Shown in pieces: positions 18,517 through 27,731 of a stretch of 64,000 nucleotides of DNA. Under the pieces are notes generated by a model. It saw only the letters and a list, made by a program, of their open reading frames with translations. It was not told where the DNA came from and did not search any database. The stretch lies in assembly GCA_036521075.1 (NCBI GenBank), contig DATDIL010000072.1:1-64000 (forward strand). The letters are read 5' to 3'. The DNA comes from DAIDKA01 sp036521075 (GTDB lineage: Bacteria; Pseudomonadota; Gammaproteobacteria; Steroidobacterales; Steroidobacteraceae). Both the position numbers and the translations under genes were made by a program. Positions within the stretch are counted from its first letter, which is position 1, and each line of letters begins with the position of its first letter.

Positions 18517-20253
18517 TCATTCGATGGTGACGCTGTTGATCTCTTCGAGACTGGTCAGCCCGCTCTTGACCTTCTCCAGGCCCGAACGGCGCAGATCCCA
18601 AAAACCTTCCCTGTTCGACTGATCGGAAATGTCGACGGCGCTGCCGCCGGCCAGAATGATGCGCGCAATGGCATCGGTCACCGGCATGACCTGATAGATA
18701 CCCACTCGACCCTTGTAGCCGTCCGTGCAGCTGGCGCAGCCCTTGGGAGCGAAGATGCGCATACCGGTGTCGATGTCCGCGGCCTGGAAGCCTTCCTTCA
18801 CCAACGCCTCACGGGGCACGTCCATGGGCGCCTTGCAGTGGGTGCACAGCCGGCGGGCGAGCCGCTGGGCAATGATCAGGCTCACGGAAGTCGCGATGGC
18901 GTAGGGCTTTACACCCATGTCGATGAGGCGCGTCAGCGTCTGCGGCGCATCGTTCGTGTGCAGCGTGGACAGCACCAGATGTCCGGTCTGCGCAGCCTTG
19001 ATGGCGATTTCGGCCGTCTCCAGGTCGCGTATTTCGCCGACCATGATGATATCGGGATCCTGGCGCAGGAAGGCGCGCATCGCGGCTGCGAAGGTCAGTC
19101 CCACTTTGGGATTGACGTTGACCTGGTTGACGCCGGGCAGATTGATTTCGGAAGGGTCTTCCGCCGTGGAGATATTGGTGTCTTCACGGTTCAGAATGTG
19201 CAGGCCCGTATACAGCGAGACGGTCTTGCCGCTGCCCGTGGGGCCGGTCACGAGAATCATGCCCTGAGGCTTCGCCAGGTACTTGAGGTACAGCTCCTTT
19301 TGCCTAGGCTCGTAGCCCAGAGCGTCGATACCCAGCTGCGCCTGGGACGGGTCCAGGATACGCATCACGATCTTCTCGCCGTACAGCGTCGGGCAGGAGC
19401 TGACGCGAAAATCGATGGCGCGATTCTTGGAGAGTCGCATCTTGATGCGGCCGTCCTGGGGGACACGACGTTCGGCGATGTCCAGGCGTGACATGACCTT
19501 CAGGCGCGCGGCCAGTTTGCCGGCGAGCTGCACGGGCGGCTGCGCGATTTCCTTCAATACGCCGTCCATGCGGAAGCGGACCCGGTAGGTCTTCTCGTAG
19601 GGTTCAAAATGGATGTCGGATGCGCCGCGGCGGATGGCATCCAGCATGAGCTTGTTGACGAAGCGGACGATCGGGGCGTCTTCGACGTCATCGCGGGTGA
19701 CCTTGTCATCCGGCCCCTCGTCGCCGCCGGTGACTTCGAGCGAATCGAGGTCCATGCCCTCTTCGTCGCTGAACGCGGGCATCTGGTTGTCCGCCTGCTC
19801 GACGGCCTTGTCGACCGCCTTCTGCAGTTTGTCGTCCTCGACGACGACCGCCTCCACGCCCATCCCGGTCTGAAACTTGATCTCATCAATGGCATGCAGG
19901 TTGGTCGGATCCGCCACGGCGAGAAACAGCCGCTTGCCGCGCCGGAAGACCGGCAGCACCCGGTGTTTGACCAGCAGTTTTTCGCTGACCAGGCGCACGG
20001 TCTCCGGGTCGAGGTTGCTCGCGTCCAGGTCGAACAGCGGCACGCCAAACTCGCTGGAGGCGGCGATGGCGATGTCGCGGGCATTGGCCGCACCGATCTT
20101 CACCAGGTGGGTGACGATGCTGCTGCCGTCCTTGGTGGCGGCCACGGCCTCCATCATGGCTGCCTCTTCGACAACGCCATCCTGGACCAGGCGCTGCGGC
20201 AATCCGCCCAGCGCCGATCGGGGCGTGGAAGCTAAGGAGGCGTTCTCATTCAT
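18517..20253 (-). CDS. pilB: PilB, type IV pilus extension ATPase
   Basis: Cytoplasmic hexameric motor for pilus extension. 578 aa with an N-terminal MshEN-like domain (about 1-160) and the GspE/VirB11 ATPase domain. Walker A GPTGSGKTVSLYTGLHILN is near residue 334, the Asp box FLRQDPDIIMVGEIRD near residue 395, and the zinc tetracysteine CTHC ... CASC spans about 465-510. The 143-base gap upstream holds the pilA terminator. A perfect TTGACA occurs there but no -10 at proper spacing. Confidence 0.97.
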   Translation of the reverse strand: MNENASLASTPRSALGGLPQRLVQDGVVEEAAMMEAVAATKDGSSIVTHLVKIGAANARDIAIAASSEFGVPLFDLDASNLDPETVRLVSEKLLVKHRVLPVFRRGKRLFLAVADPTNLHAIDEIKFQTGMGVEAVVVEDDKLQKAVDKAVEQADNQMPAFSDEEGMDLDSLEVTGGDEGPDDKVTRDDVEDAPIVRFVNKLMLDAIRRGASDIHFEPYEKTYRVRFRMDGVLKEIAQPPVQLAGKLAARLKVMSRLDIAERRVPQDGRIKMRLSKNRAIDFRVSSCPTLYGEKIVMRILDPSQAQLGIDALGYEPRQKELYLKYLAKPQGMILVTGPTGSGKTVSLYTGLHILNREDTNISTAEDPSEINLPGVNQVNVNPKVGLTFAAAMRAFLRQDPDIIMVGEIRDLETAEIAIKAAQTGHLVLSTLHTNDAPQTLTRLIDMGVKPYAIATSVSLIIAQRLARRLCTHCKAPMDVPREALVKEGFQAADIDTGMRIFAPKGCASCTDGYKGRVGIYQVMPVTDAIARIILAGGSAVDISDQSNREGFWDLRRSGLEKVKSGLTSLEEINSVTIE

Positions 20254-20384
20254 GGACTTACGCTAATCAACCTTCGGCGGCTAAGGGTAGCGGAACCTAG
20301 TGTAGCGGACGCGTCACGCTAGGCAATTGTCAAATCTACCGGCGATAGTCGCATAACTGAGCGGGGGGTCTGCGTGATTGGTCT

Positions 20385-20416
20385 CGCAAAAGAAGAAGCC
20401 CCTCGGTAGAGGGGCT
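20385..20416 (-). terminator. Intrinsic terminator of pilA
   Basis: Perfect 8-bp stem AGCCCCTC/GAGGGGCT with a 4-base loop at 20397-20416. Read on the minus strand it is followed by a T-rich run (TTCTTCTTTT). It lies 34 bases after the pilA stop and would separate the highly expressed pilin mRNA from pilB. Confidence 0.85.
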
Positions 20417-20450
20417 CCTTGAGGCTTTCGCCGGGTCTGCGACAGGGTAA

Positions 20451-20942
20451 TCAGGTACCCGTGCGGCAGGTCTGGGGCAGGTACTTGTCGGGAACGCTGG
20501 TGACCGGGTCGGTTACGCCAGCCGCCTTGGTCGCGCCGGAGGCCGGGGGGCTATGCAGGCCGCAAACCCAGATCACGTCGTTGTTGCCGCTCAGGTACGG
20601 GGTCAGGCCCAGCGTCTTGCCGGCTGCCTGTGAATTGACCTGGTTGCCATAGGTGATCGTGATCGAGCCGCTGCCAGCCGCCACGTCGACACTGGTCACG
20701 TACTTGCCCGAGGGGGCGCTGGAAATACCGGCCGCCGACAGGGTCGCCGGGAAGGAGCCGGTGTTCGCGAAGTACTCGGCAGCACCTGTCTCAACAGCAC
20801 CGGACAGGTTCAAGCCTTCCGTCACCTGTGAACGCACTGTGTAGTCCTGGTAGGCCGGAATCGCGATCGCCGCGAGGATGCCGATGATCGCCACGACGAT
20901 CATCAATTCGATAAGGGTAAAACCCTTTTGGACTGACTTCAT
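20451..20942 (-). CDS. pilA: PilA, major type IVa pilin
   Basis: 163 aa. The class III leader MKSVQKG is cut by PilD before FTLIELMIVVAIIGILAAIA, which has the key Glu at +5 and the hydrophobic N-terminal helix. A C-terminal cysteine pair (VCGLH and QTCRTGT) would form the usual D-region disulphide loop. The ATG at 20942 has AGGAG 10 bases upstream; the longer open frame from 21014 is not used because it would bury the leader. Its own promoter and terminator frame the gene. Confidence 0.97.
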   Translation of the reverse strand: MKSVQKGFTLIELMIVVAIIGILAAIAIPAYQDYTVRSQVTEGLNLSGAVETGAAEYFANTGSFPATLSAAGISSAPSGKYVTSVDVAAGSGSITITYGNQVNSQAAGKTLGLTPYLSGNNDVIWVCGLHSPPASGATKAAGVTDPVTSVPDKYLPQTCRTGT

Positions 20943-21009
20943 GTTCAAGTTACTCCTGGAGCTAAGAGAGAAATCCGTTTGCGGCGCATTCGCCGTCGGA
21001 CGTAGGAGA

Positions 21010-21025
21010 AGCAAGGCACGTGCCA
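21010..21025 (-). promoter_or_regulatory. Sigma-54 (-24/-12) promoter of pilA
   Basis: On the minus strand the sequence reads TGGCACG-TGCC-TTGCT, matching the RpoN consensus TGGCACG-N4-TTGCW at every fixed position, with GG-N10-GC spacing. The predicted transcript start is near 20999, giving a leader of about 57 bases before pilA. pilA of Pseudomonas is known to use sigma-54 with PilR. Confidence 0.9.
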
Positions 21026-21042
21026 GCTGCGAGCAAGTTCTC

Positions 21043-21055
21043 TAATATATTGATT
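21043..21055 (-). promoter_or_regulatory. Predicted IHF site in the pilA promoter
   Basis: AATCAATATATTA on the minus strand is an exact match to the IHF consensus WATCAANNNNTTR. It lies in an AT-rich stretch centred about 50 bases upstream of the predicted pilA start. That is where IHF normally bends DNA between an upstream activator and sigma-54 polymerase. Confidence 0.65.
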
Positions 21056-21102
21056 TTGAATAAATTATCGACTGATTGGCGTTCTTGGTCTTTGACTTAG
21101 TC

Positions 21103-21119
21103 TCGTCAGCAGGTGACGA
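21103..21119. promoter_or_regulatory. Dyad upstream of pilA, candidate PilR enhancer
   Basis: TCGTCA-GCAGG-TGACGA is a perfect 6-bp dyad centred about 112 bases upstream of the predicted start. The spacing is typical of NtrC-family activator sites. A GTGTC resembling published Pseudomonas PilR half-sites occurs further out (21135-21139). Assignment to PilR is inference. Confidence 0.45.
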
Positions 21120-21157
21120 CGGTGCAGTGCCGCAGTGTCACAAACTGACGCTTTGCG

Positions 21158-22753
21158 TCACCCGGGCGAGCCGGCGCCGGAGCGGCGGGCCGTCTCGTGG
21201 TATTCATCCTCCACGTTGACGGCCCACAGCGCCGACTTGTCGGCACTGTGGCTGACGATGCAATCCACCGCGGCCTTGGCTGCGAGCATGGAATGATCCT
21301 GATTGTTGTAGCGATGCATGCCATTGCGCCCCACCGGGTAGAGGTTGGGGAAGGTATCCAGCCAGTCGCGTACCTGGCCAATCTCCTTGTAAGCGCCGAA
21401 ATAAGCCGGATATGCCTTTGGCACCCGCACCACCGTGCCATCCAGGACATCTTCGGCCGCGATCAGTCCGATTTTGGCCAACTCGGCGGCGGCAAAGCTC
21501 AGAAAACTGCCACCCGCCATGTTCCACAGTTCATCGCCCTGCTCACAGAAGTACTCCAGACCCAGCCAGATGGTCGCCGGATCCGCGACCAGCGCCGGAC
21601 TCCAGTTGTTGAAGACCTGCAGGCGCCCGAGCTTCACGTCCGGCTCCTGGATGTAGATCCAGTTGTCCGGCGGCATGCCGTTCGCGGCACTGTCCCGATG
21701 CCCGCCGCGCATGCGCCGCACCAGCAGGCCCGCGGTGATGAAATCACGGTAGGGGAGCTGCGAAGCGATGCGGCGCACCTGCGGATCCTGTGGTTGCAGC
21801 AGACCCGCGAGTTCCTGGATCGGCATGGTCGAGATCAGCTGGTCACAGGGAACACGGCGCACATCGCCGCTGTTTGTGTCGCGCACGTCCACCGCGGTGA
21901 TTGTGCTGCCGTCGCGGTGCAGCCCGATGACGCTGTGGTGTAAGTGAACCTCACCACCGGCCGCGCGGACGCGCGCCGCGACGCGCTCCCACATCTGTCC
22001 CGGACCCAGCTTCGGATACAAGAAGCGCTCCACCAGGCTGGTCTCGGTGGACTTTTGCGCGGTGTCACGTCCCTGGAAGGGCTTACGCAGCGCGTGGGCA
22101 ATGGCTTTGGTGATCGACAGACCCTTGATGCGCTGTGCACCCCACTCGGCAGAAATTTCCGAGCACGGGACACCCCAGACCTTCTCGGTGTAATCCTTGA
22201 AAAAGGTTCGGTACAGCGTGTCGCCGAAACGGTTGACCAGGAAATCCTCGAGGGTCACCTCCGGGCGGCGTGGATGCAGCCGAGCGGCCAGGTAGCTTGC
22301 ACCGATGGCTGCCGTATAAGGCGCACCCAGGTTCGCCAGGGTCGCCAGGTTCAGCTTCAAAGGATAGTCAAAGAACCGCCGGCGATAGAAAATGCGTGAC
22401 AGACGGCTGCGCACCAGCATGACCTCATCGGCGTGCAGATCCGCGAATGCCGCGGGCGCGAACGCGCGCGATGCGCCCTGATACGCCAGACGCATCGATC
22501 CGGAATCGGACGCGGAATCGGCTGCCACCGGCAACATCGACTGCCACCAATTCATGACCCAGTCAGATTTGGAGAAGAAACGGTGGCCACCCAGGTCCAT
22601 GCGGTTGCCGCGATAGTTGATAGTCCGGGAGATGCCGCCGACCTGCTCGCCCATCTCGAATACGATTGGCCTGACGTCCGAACTGCGTTGCAGTTCGAAG
22701 GCCGCGGTGAGGCCGGCGGGGCCCGCGCCGACGATGACGGCGGTGCGGCTCAC
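21158..22753 (-). CDS. FAD-dependent oxidoreductase, UDP-galactopyranose mutase-like
   Basis: 531 aa from a GTG whose bases overlap the upstream gtrA-like stop (GTGA). The N-terminal dinucleotide-binding motif is AVIVGAGPAGLTAAFEL; the next conserved stretch MDLGGHRFFSKSD and a C-terminal GRNGMHRYNNQDHSML are typical of the amine-oxidase/UGM-like group found in polysaccharide loci. The exact substrate (a UDP- or lipid-linked sugar) cannot be told. It is last in a chain of four overlapping or closely spaced minus-strand genes and lies immediately upstream of the pilA promoter. Confidence 0.75.
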   Translation of the reverse strand: MSRTAVIVGAGPAGLTAAFELQRSSDVRPIVFEMGEQVGGISRTINYRGNRMDLGGHRFFSKSDWVMNWWQSMLPVAADSASDSGSMRLAYQGASRAFAPAAFADLHADEVMLVRSRLSRIFYRRRFFDYPLKLNLATLANLGAPYTAAIGASYLAARLHPRRPEVTLEDFLVNRFGDTLYRTFFKDYTEKVWGVPCSEISAEWGAQRIKGLSITKAIAHALRKPFQGRDTAQKSTETSLVERFLYPKLGPGQMWERVAARVRAAGGEVHLHHSVIGLHRDGSTITAVDVRDTNSGDVRRVPCDQLISTMPIQELAGLLQPQDPQVRRIASQLPYRDFITAGLLVRRMRGGHRDSAANGMPPDNWIYIQEPDVKLGRLQVFNNWSPALVADPATIWLGLEYFCEQGDELWNMAGGSFLSFAAAELAKIGLIAAEDVLDGTVVRVPKAYPAYFGAYKEIGQVRDWLDTFPNLYPVGRNGMHRYNNQDHSMLAAKAAVDCIVSHSADKSALWAVNVEDEYHETARRSGAGSPG

Positions 22754-23151
22754 GCGGCCAATGCCCGGTTGCGAAACAGCAGCTGCCTGCGCAGCGCAAA
22801 GTTGGCGAGGCAAGTGCAACCGGACGCCAACCCCTTTGCCATGAGCAGATCGATACCGAGCTTGCCGTGTGCGATGAACAGCACCAGCAGATTGATTGCC
22901 CAGCCCACCAGTCCGATGAGGACGAAACTGACAAATTCCACCTCCCGGTTATGCAGCCGATGCGCGCTGAACACGAACTTCACGGACAGCGCATAGGCAA
23001 TGCTGGCGCCCACCATGAACGAGACAGCGGCGGCAAATCGGTAATCCCACCCGGCGTAGCGCGTCAGCGCCAGCATCACTGCGGTGTCGGCGAGCAGCGC
23101 AACGGCCGAGGCGGCGGCGTATTTCGCCGCTTCGCTTAGCAGATTACCCAT
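22750..23151 (-). CDS. GtrA-family membrane protein, probable lipid-linked sugar flippase
   Basis: 133 aa with four hydrophobic segments and the GtrA-like pattern: KYAAASAVALLADTAVMLAL at the start, SFMVGASIAYALSVKFVF in the middle and NFALRRQLLFRN at the end. GtrA proteins are thought to flip undecaprenyl-phosphate-linked monosaccharides to the periplasm in O-antigen modification systems. It overlaps the FAD oxidoreductase downstream and is 17 bases after a large membrane protein. Confidence 0.85.
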   Translation of the reverse strand: MGNLLSEAAKYAAASAVALLADTAVMLALTRYAGWDYRFAAAVSFMVGASIAYALSVKFVFSAHRLHNREVEFVSFVLIGLVGWAINLLVLFIAHGKLGIDLLMAKGLASGCTCLANFALRRQLLFRNRALAA

Positions 23152-23168
23152 GGAATTGTGGACGATTC

Positions 23169-25082
23169 CTAATGCCGGTCACTGCTGCAGCGATACAGGT
23201 ACAGCATTTCATGCGGATTTTCGTCATCGGGGGCTACGGGGGGGTAGGCAGTCGGTCCGAGGTTAATCCAGCTGGCATAGAAGGTAACGCCCGGCAGTCG
23301 GCACGGGGTCTCAAGTGAACCCGGCCGGTCCTTGGGAGAGGCTGTCAGTGAATAGTGCCTGGTGCCGGTCAATGCCCTACCCAGTAGCGGCAGCACAGGT
23401 GTGACCGCTGTCTCGCGGCGGGTGCTGACCATGGTGACATCGCGGGAAAATACCATACCCGCCATTTGATAGAGCGACCAGTAGCTGGCGCGCCCGAGTT
23501 CGAACCAGGCCACCGGCGGCGGGTCCGGCCAGAGGATTTCGGCGCTCTCGGGTATCGCGGCGCGCCAGGGCGCGAAGGCCTGATACCGATCTTTCGGGTA
23601 GCGGGATTGGGTCCAGGTCTGCACCCCATAGGGAAGTACCGACAGCAGTAGCACAGCGCCGAGGGCCGCGAGCAGCACCGCGCTGTGGCGCGTGAGGTGA
23701 TTTTCCGACCCCCGCACGAGGGCCAGCAGGACCGCCGGCAGCAATCCGCCGTAGGCCAGCGCCTGGGCTTCGCCGATACGGACCAGGTAGGGTCGATGCC
23801 CGGCGCGGATCACATCCAGCTGTGGCAGCGTATTGCGGATCTCTCCCACCAGAATGACCAGACTGGCCGCAAGGAGTATGTATGCGCCAGCCTGAATGAG
23901 TTGCGCCTGTCGTGAATCGCGCACCGCGGCGGGCATAGCCGCAGCGAGGCAGGCGAGCACCATGGGCAGGATCGCGAAGTGATCGCTGCGGGTCAGCCAG
24001 GCGCTCAGCAGCAGCACTGCGGCGGCGCGCCCGAGGCCGCCCGCACGCCAGCAGTCAATCGCAATCGAGGGCGCCAGCAGCACCGACAGCACGCCGAGCA
24101 GCCACAGCCACCGCCAGGTCTGCATTTGCGCTGCAACGATGACATGCAGCCAGTCGCTCTCGACGATGGCAAATGACATCCCCAGCGCGAGCGTGACCAG
24201 TGTCGCCACGCACAGCCGGCGCACCAGTTCCTGCTTGCTGTAGCCGACCCCGACAACGAGCACCGCAGCGCGAATGCCCATTGCGACCCACTCACTTACC
24301 GACCATCGGGTCGGGAACAGATAGGCGAGGCGCGTCTGCAGGATATTGAGCCAGCTGGCATCAAAATGTGCAAACGGACCGATCCCGGTCGCGGACAATC
24401 CAATCAGGGCGATGCCCAGCATGCCGATTACGAGGGCGGCCACGCGCGGTCGGGCGAAGCCCGGGAACAGGATGATCCACAGCGTAATGCCCGCCGCCGC
24501 GATGATGGGATGCAGCAGCAGTGCAACGACCATGCACACGCCGGCGAGGATATGGCGGGAGGACAGGGCCGCCGCGATGCCCGCCAGGGCAAAGGCCTCC
24601 GCCGACTGCCGCGGCGTCAGAAACGCCTCGATGTAGGCGAACACACTGTTGGATCCGTACCAGGAGGGCAGCACAAGCAGCAGACCCAACGCGAGCAAGG
24701 CATTGCTGGCCGACATCAGCCGTCGAGCGAGCAGCCAGATGGAACCAAAGAATGCGATGTACGTGGCGAAGGTCATGATCGCTGCGGCTCGTTCCAGGCC
24801 AACGGCTTGGATGGCCGCGGCGTACATCGGGCTGAATATCGTGTAGTGGTCCTGGGCGCCGTACCGGACGAACAGGTCATGTCCCAGGGCCGCCGGATGC
24901 AGGCGCGCCAGCGCCAAGACGGTATAGAGCACCGAGTCGTGTTCCAGGCCGCGATACGGATGGATGAGCATCAAGAATGCGGCGCTGAGACACGCGAGCG
25001 CCAGCATGGTCCAGCGGTGCGCGCTGGCGCGCGCCTCGGGTTGCAATTCGTTCGCGGTGCAGGGGGGGGCTGCAGTTGTCAC
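23169..25082 (-). CDS. Large polytopic membrane protein, possible GT-C glycosyltransferase
   Basis: 637 aa from GTG 25082, which overlaps the previous stop (GTGA); the longer open frame lies inside the upstream gene. About a dozen hydrophobic segments follow a short cytoplasmic start. The first periplasmic loop carries LEHDSVLYTVLALARL, an acidic motif placed like the catalytic loop of GT-C enzymes, followed by HDLFVRYGAQDHYTIFSP. The C-terminal 150 residues are soluble and include a Trp-Phe-Glu-rich part. I do not recognise a named family. The neighbours suggest transfer or modification of lipid-linked sugars. Confidence 0.55.
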   Translation of the reverse strand: MTTAAPPCTANELQPEARASAHRWTMLALACLSAAFLMLIHPYRGLEHDSVLYTVLALARLHPAALGHDLFVRYGAQDHYTIFSPMYAAAIQAVGLERAAAIMTFATYIAFFGSIWLLARRLMSASNALLALGLLLVLPSWYGSNSVFAYIEAFLTPRQSAEAFALAGIAAALSSRHILAGVCMVVALLLHPIIAAAGITLWIILFPGFARPRVAALVIGMLGIALIGLSATGIGPFAHFDASWLNILQTRLAYLFPTRWSVSEWVAMGIRAAVLVVGVGYSKQELVRRLCVATLVTLALGMSFAIVESDWLHVIVAAQMQTWRWLWLLGVLSVLLAPSIAIDCWRAGGLGRAAAVLLLSAWLTRSDHFAILPMVLACLAAAMPAAVRDSRQAQLIQAGAYILLAASLVILVGEIRNTLPQLDVIRAGHRPYLVRIGEAQALAYGGLLPAVLLALVRGSENHLTRHSAVLLAALGAVLLLSVLPYGVQTWTQSRYPKDRYQAFAPWRAAIPESAEILWPDPPPVAWFELGRASYWSLYQMAGMVFSRDVTMVSTRRETAVTPVLPLLGRALTGTRHYSLTASPKDRPGSLETPCRLPGVTFYASWINLGPTAYPPVAPDDENPHEMLYLYRCSSDRH

Positions 25083-26791
25083 TTTGCCGCCGACCAGACC
25101 GTGCCGAATCGATCCCCGTAAACCTTGTGCCAGGTCGGATAGTTCTGGGCCATCATTCTCCGATCCTCTGCAGCACCATGGGTCATCATGCGAATCACGT
25201 TGCCGCGCAGCCAAGGGTCGTTCTGCACCAGGTCCGCGCCGTAGAACGATGTGGCGTAGTCGACGATGACGACCCGCCGCTCGGTGCCGCGATAATGTGG
25301 CAGCTGACTCAGGTCACTGGCCATGAATGCCTGCATCTGCCATGCGCGCAGGCCGACGCCGAAGACGAGCGTCAGCAGGATGCAGGCGGTCAAGTAGGAT
25401 TCGGTATCCGGATTTTCGAATATCCCGCGGGCGGCGGCAACGGCGGCGAAGTTCGCCGGCTCGGTGCCGGTTGCGGCCGGACGGAATACGGCCGCCGTCG
25501 CCAGCAGTGGCAGGGCCATCCACGCCGAGTGGAAGTAGCGATTGCCCCAACCGTGACCCTGATCGGCTGGGAAAAAGACATATCCGACCAGTGTGATCAC
25601 GGCCGAGGCAGCCAGCAGCAGGCACAGCGTGTTGTGGCGCCACCTGACGGCGCCCCAGCCGGCAAGTATCAGCAGGCCAGGCACGGCCCATACCCAGATC
25701 TTCGCCACGCCGATGCCGCGTCCCAGCAGCACCGTGGCCGTCGGGGGCGAAAAGATCGATAGCATGGACTTGAGGAACTGCGCGGTGCCGGCATGCGCGG
25801 CAGGATCGGGGACCGCGGTACGCAGGTGCTGCAGCAACTCAAACCAGCCGACACCGAGCAGCAGACACAAGGGCAGGTACCCCAGGCACAGCGCAGCAAG
25901 CAGTCGCAGCCCCCCACGGCGGGTGGCGATCCACACCAGCCACGGCACGGCAAACAGTATGTGCGGCACGGGATTGTGCAGGCACAGGGCAATTGAGCCC
26001 ACGAAGCCTGCCGCAAGGGCACGGCGCGGATCGGGGCGAGCCAGCAGCAGTGCGTACAGACAATTGGCAAGCAGATGGGCCGGCATCGAGTAGTACGAAA
26101 TGCCTATGCCAAAGAACACCGGTGAGCACACGGTCAACAGCACGGCAAGACCGGCGGCCTCAACCTGCGCGAACATGTACCTTGCCAGGCGGTGGACGAC
26201 CAGCACGGTGAGAGCCGACAGTACGGGGTTGCACGCCCAGGGAATATCCAGCGCGGTGAACCCCGCCAGGATCAGGGCATGCGCCGGCCAGTAGGACGAT
26301 GCCACCTGCCCCGTGGCGGGGGAGATTGTCAGGAAGAAGTTCTGGAAACCCGGTGGTATGAGCCAATCCTTTTGCGGCAGCGGGAACTGACCGGTGAGGT
26401 GGCCGCCCGCGAATACCTGGCTTTGGAAGTAGGCGGCATATTCGTCCATCGACAGCGGGTGGTCGTGGTACACGCCCAGGGCGCCCGCGCAGAGGATGAC
26501 GAGGGTGATTGCCGCCACCGTTGCGGGTCTCTCGCCCACTGCCCGCAGCAGCGTGCGTGCGGGAATCCTCGAGGCGATGAACACGGCCGCTACCAGGATC
26601 AGCAGTTCGCACGCGGTGGGCCAGTAGTCCTGGTACGCGAACTCCACGAAGAATATCGCGGTCAGGCCAGGCAGTTCTTCACCCGAGCGCAATTGATGCA
26701 TCCACAGCAGCACTGCCACGGTCACCGCAGCGCCTGCCAGGAACAGGATGCGCGCGCCGGCAGCGCGCATCACAGGTGAGTCAGTCAGCAC
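25079..26791 (-). CDS. Polytopic membrane protein, GT39/PMT-like glycosyltransferase candidate
   Basis: 570 aa from GTG 26791, chosen because CAGGAG lies 10 bases upstream; an open frame to 26884 exists. It has 10 or more hydrophobic segments. After the second one a loop has HPLSMDEYAAYFQSQ, the Asp-Glu motif position expected for GT-C/PMT family enzymes that use polyprenyl-phosphate sugars, and later PPGFQNFFLTISP. Acceptor and sugar are unknown. It is the first gene of the minus-strand chain toward gtrA and the FAD gene. Confidence 0.6.
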   Translation of the reverse strand: MLTDSPVMRAAGARILFLAGAAVTVAVLLWMHQLRSGEELPGLTAIFFVEFAYQDYWPTACELLILVAAVFIASRIPARTLLRAVGERPATVAAITLVILCAGALGVYHDHPLSMDEYAAYFQSQVFAGGHLTGQFPLPQKDWLIPPGFQNFFLTISPATGQVASSYWPAHALILAGFTALDIPWACNPVLSALTVLVVHRLARYMFAQVEAAGLAVLLTVCSPVFFGIGISYYSMPAHLLANCLYALLLARPDPRRALAAGFVGSIALCLHNPVPHILFAVPWLVWIATRRGGLRLLAALCLGYLPLCLLLGVGWFELLQHLRTAVPDPAAHAGTAQFLKSMLSIFSPPTATVLLGRGIGVAKIWVWAVPGLLILAGWGAVRWRHNTLCLLLAASAVITLVGYVFFPADQGHGWGNRYFHSAWMALPLLATAAVFRPAATGTEPANFAAVAAARGIFENPDTESYLTACILLTLVFGVGLRAWQMQAFMASDLSQLPHYRGTERRVVIVDYATSFYGADLVQNDPWLRGNVIRMMTHGAAEDRRMMAQNYPTWHKVYGDRFGTVWSAAK

Positions 26792-26914
26792 GGATTTATG
26801 GCTCCTGTTGCCCGGTGATATTGCATCGGCGTACTGTCTGGCATTATGTCCGATCTGACGCGCGGGAGGCGTGACACGGCGCACGTCGCGGGTGCGGCGT
26901 GAAGCTGATCAAAG

Positions 26915-27724
26915 ATGACCACGAGTCCAGACACATGGGTCTACGGCGACTTTGCGCCCGACCCCACAAGCCACGATCTGCCGGGTTTGAAGGCCCGTTG
27001 GCTCGTGGAGCAACTGCCAAGCGCAGCCGACCCGCTGGTCCTCGATTACGGCGCGGGCGAAGGCAAACATCTGCATCTGGTCCGTGCCGTCAGGCCCCAG
27101 GCGCGCCTGGTTGGAGTCGATATCCGCGCGGCGCACACGGCCGTTGATTTCGAATTCCATCAAGTGGCGGCGAATGCGCCATTGCCCTTTGCCGCCGACA
27201 CCTACGATCTGGTCATCTCCTGCGACGTGCTCGAGCACGTTGAGCATATCGGCCAGTCCCTGGATGAGATTCGCCGGGTTTTGCGCAGCGGCGGATCGTT
27301 CATTGGATTCGTGCCGGCCGAAGGCGGCCCCGGCCCGCATGCGCTGTTCCGCTTCTTCGATCCCGACATATTTCTTGATACGAAGGATCATGGGCACGCC
27401 TATACCCGCCGCGAGCTGCTGGAGCTGTTCTCGACCCGATTCCGGATCGTGCGGCTTGCATACAGCTATCACCTGATCGGTGCGACGCTGGACGCCGCGT
27501 TCTTTGCGAGCTTCAAAATTCCCGTGCTCGGAGCCAGGATGGAGGAGTTCTGGCGGGGACAGGAGAACGAAATTTACCGGGCCCGTGCGCTCGCGCAGAC
27601 CAGGCGCTCGGTGGCGAGCCGGCTTATCCAGCTTGCCAACGGCGCCGCCTACCATGAATCCATGCTGCTGCGGAATTGCCCGTTCGGGTCGAAAGGGCTG
27701 CATTTCCACCTCACCAAGCCGTGA
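26915..27724 (+). CDS. Class I SAM-dependent methyltransferase
   Basis: 269 aa. Motif I is LVLDYGAGEGKHLHLV near residue 43, and the later motif YDLVISCDVLEHVEHIGQ lies near residue 95, typical of the Methyltransf_11 group. No membrane segment. It is divergent from the GT-C-like gene; TTGCAT (26821-26826) with TTATGT 17 bases on could be its promoter. The substrate is probably a sugar or lipid-linked glycan, judged only from neighbours. It converges on a glycosyltransferase with 7 bases between stops. Confidence 0.8.
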   Translation: MTTSPDTWVYGDFAPDPTSHDLPGLKARWLVEQLPSAADPLVLDYGAGEGKHLHLVRAVRPQARLVGVDIRAAHTAVDFEFHQVAANAPLPFAADTYDLVISCDVLEHVEHIGQSLDEIRRVLRSGGSFIGFVPAEGGPGPHALFRFFDPDIFLDTKDHGHAYTRRELLELFSTRFRIVRLAYSYHLIGATLDAAFFASFKIPVLGARMEEFWRGQENEIYRARALAQTRRSVASRLIQLANGAAYHESMLLRNCPFGSKGLHFHLTKP

Positions 27725-27731
27725 GGGAGCT

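Noticed and set aside
20299..20333. Perfect TTGACA upstream of pilB on the minus strand with TACACT as -10
   Set aside because: The spacer is 23 bases, too long for sigma-70, and no better -10 exists at 16-18 bases.
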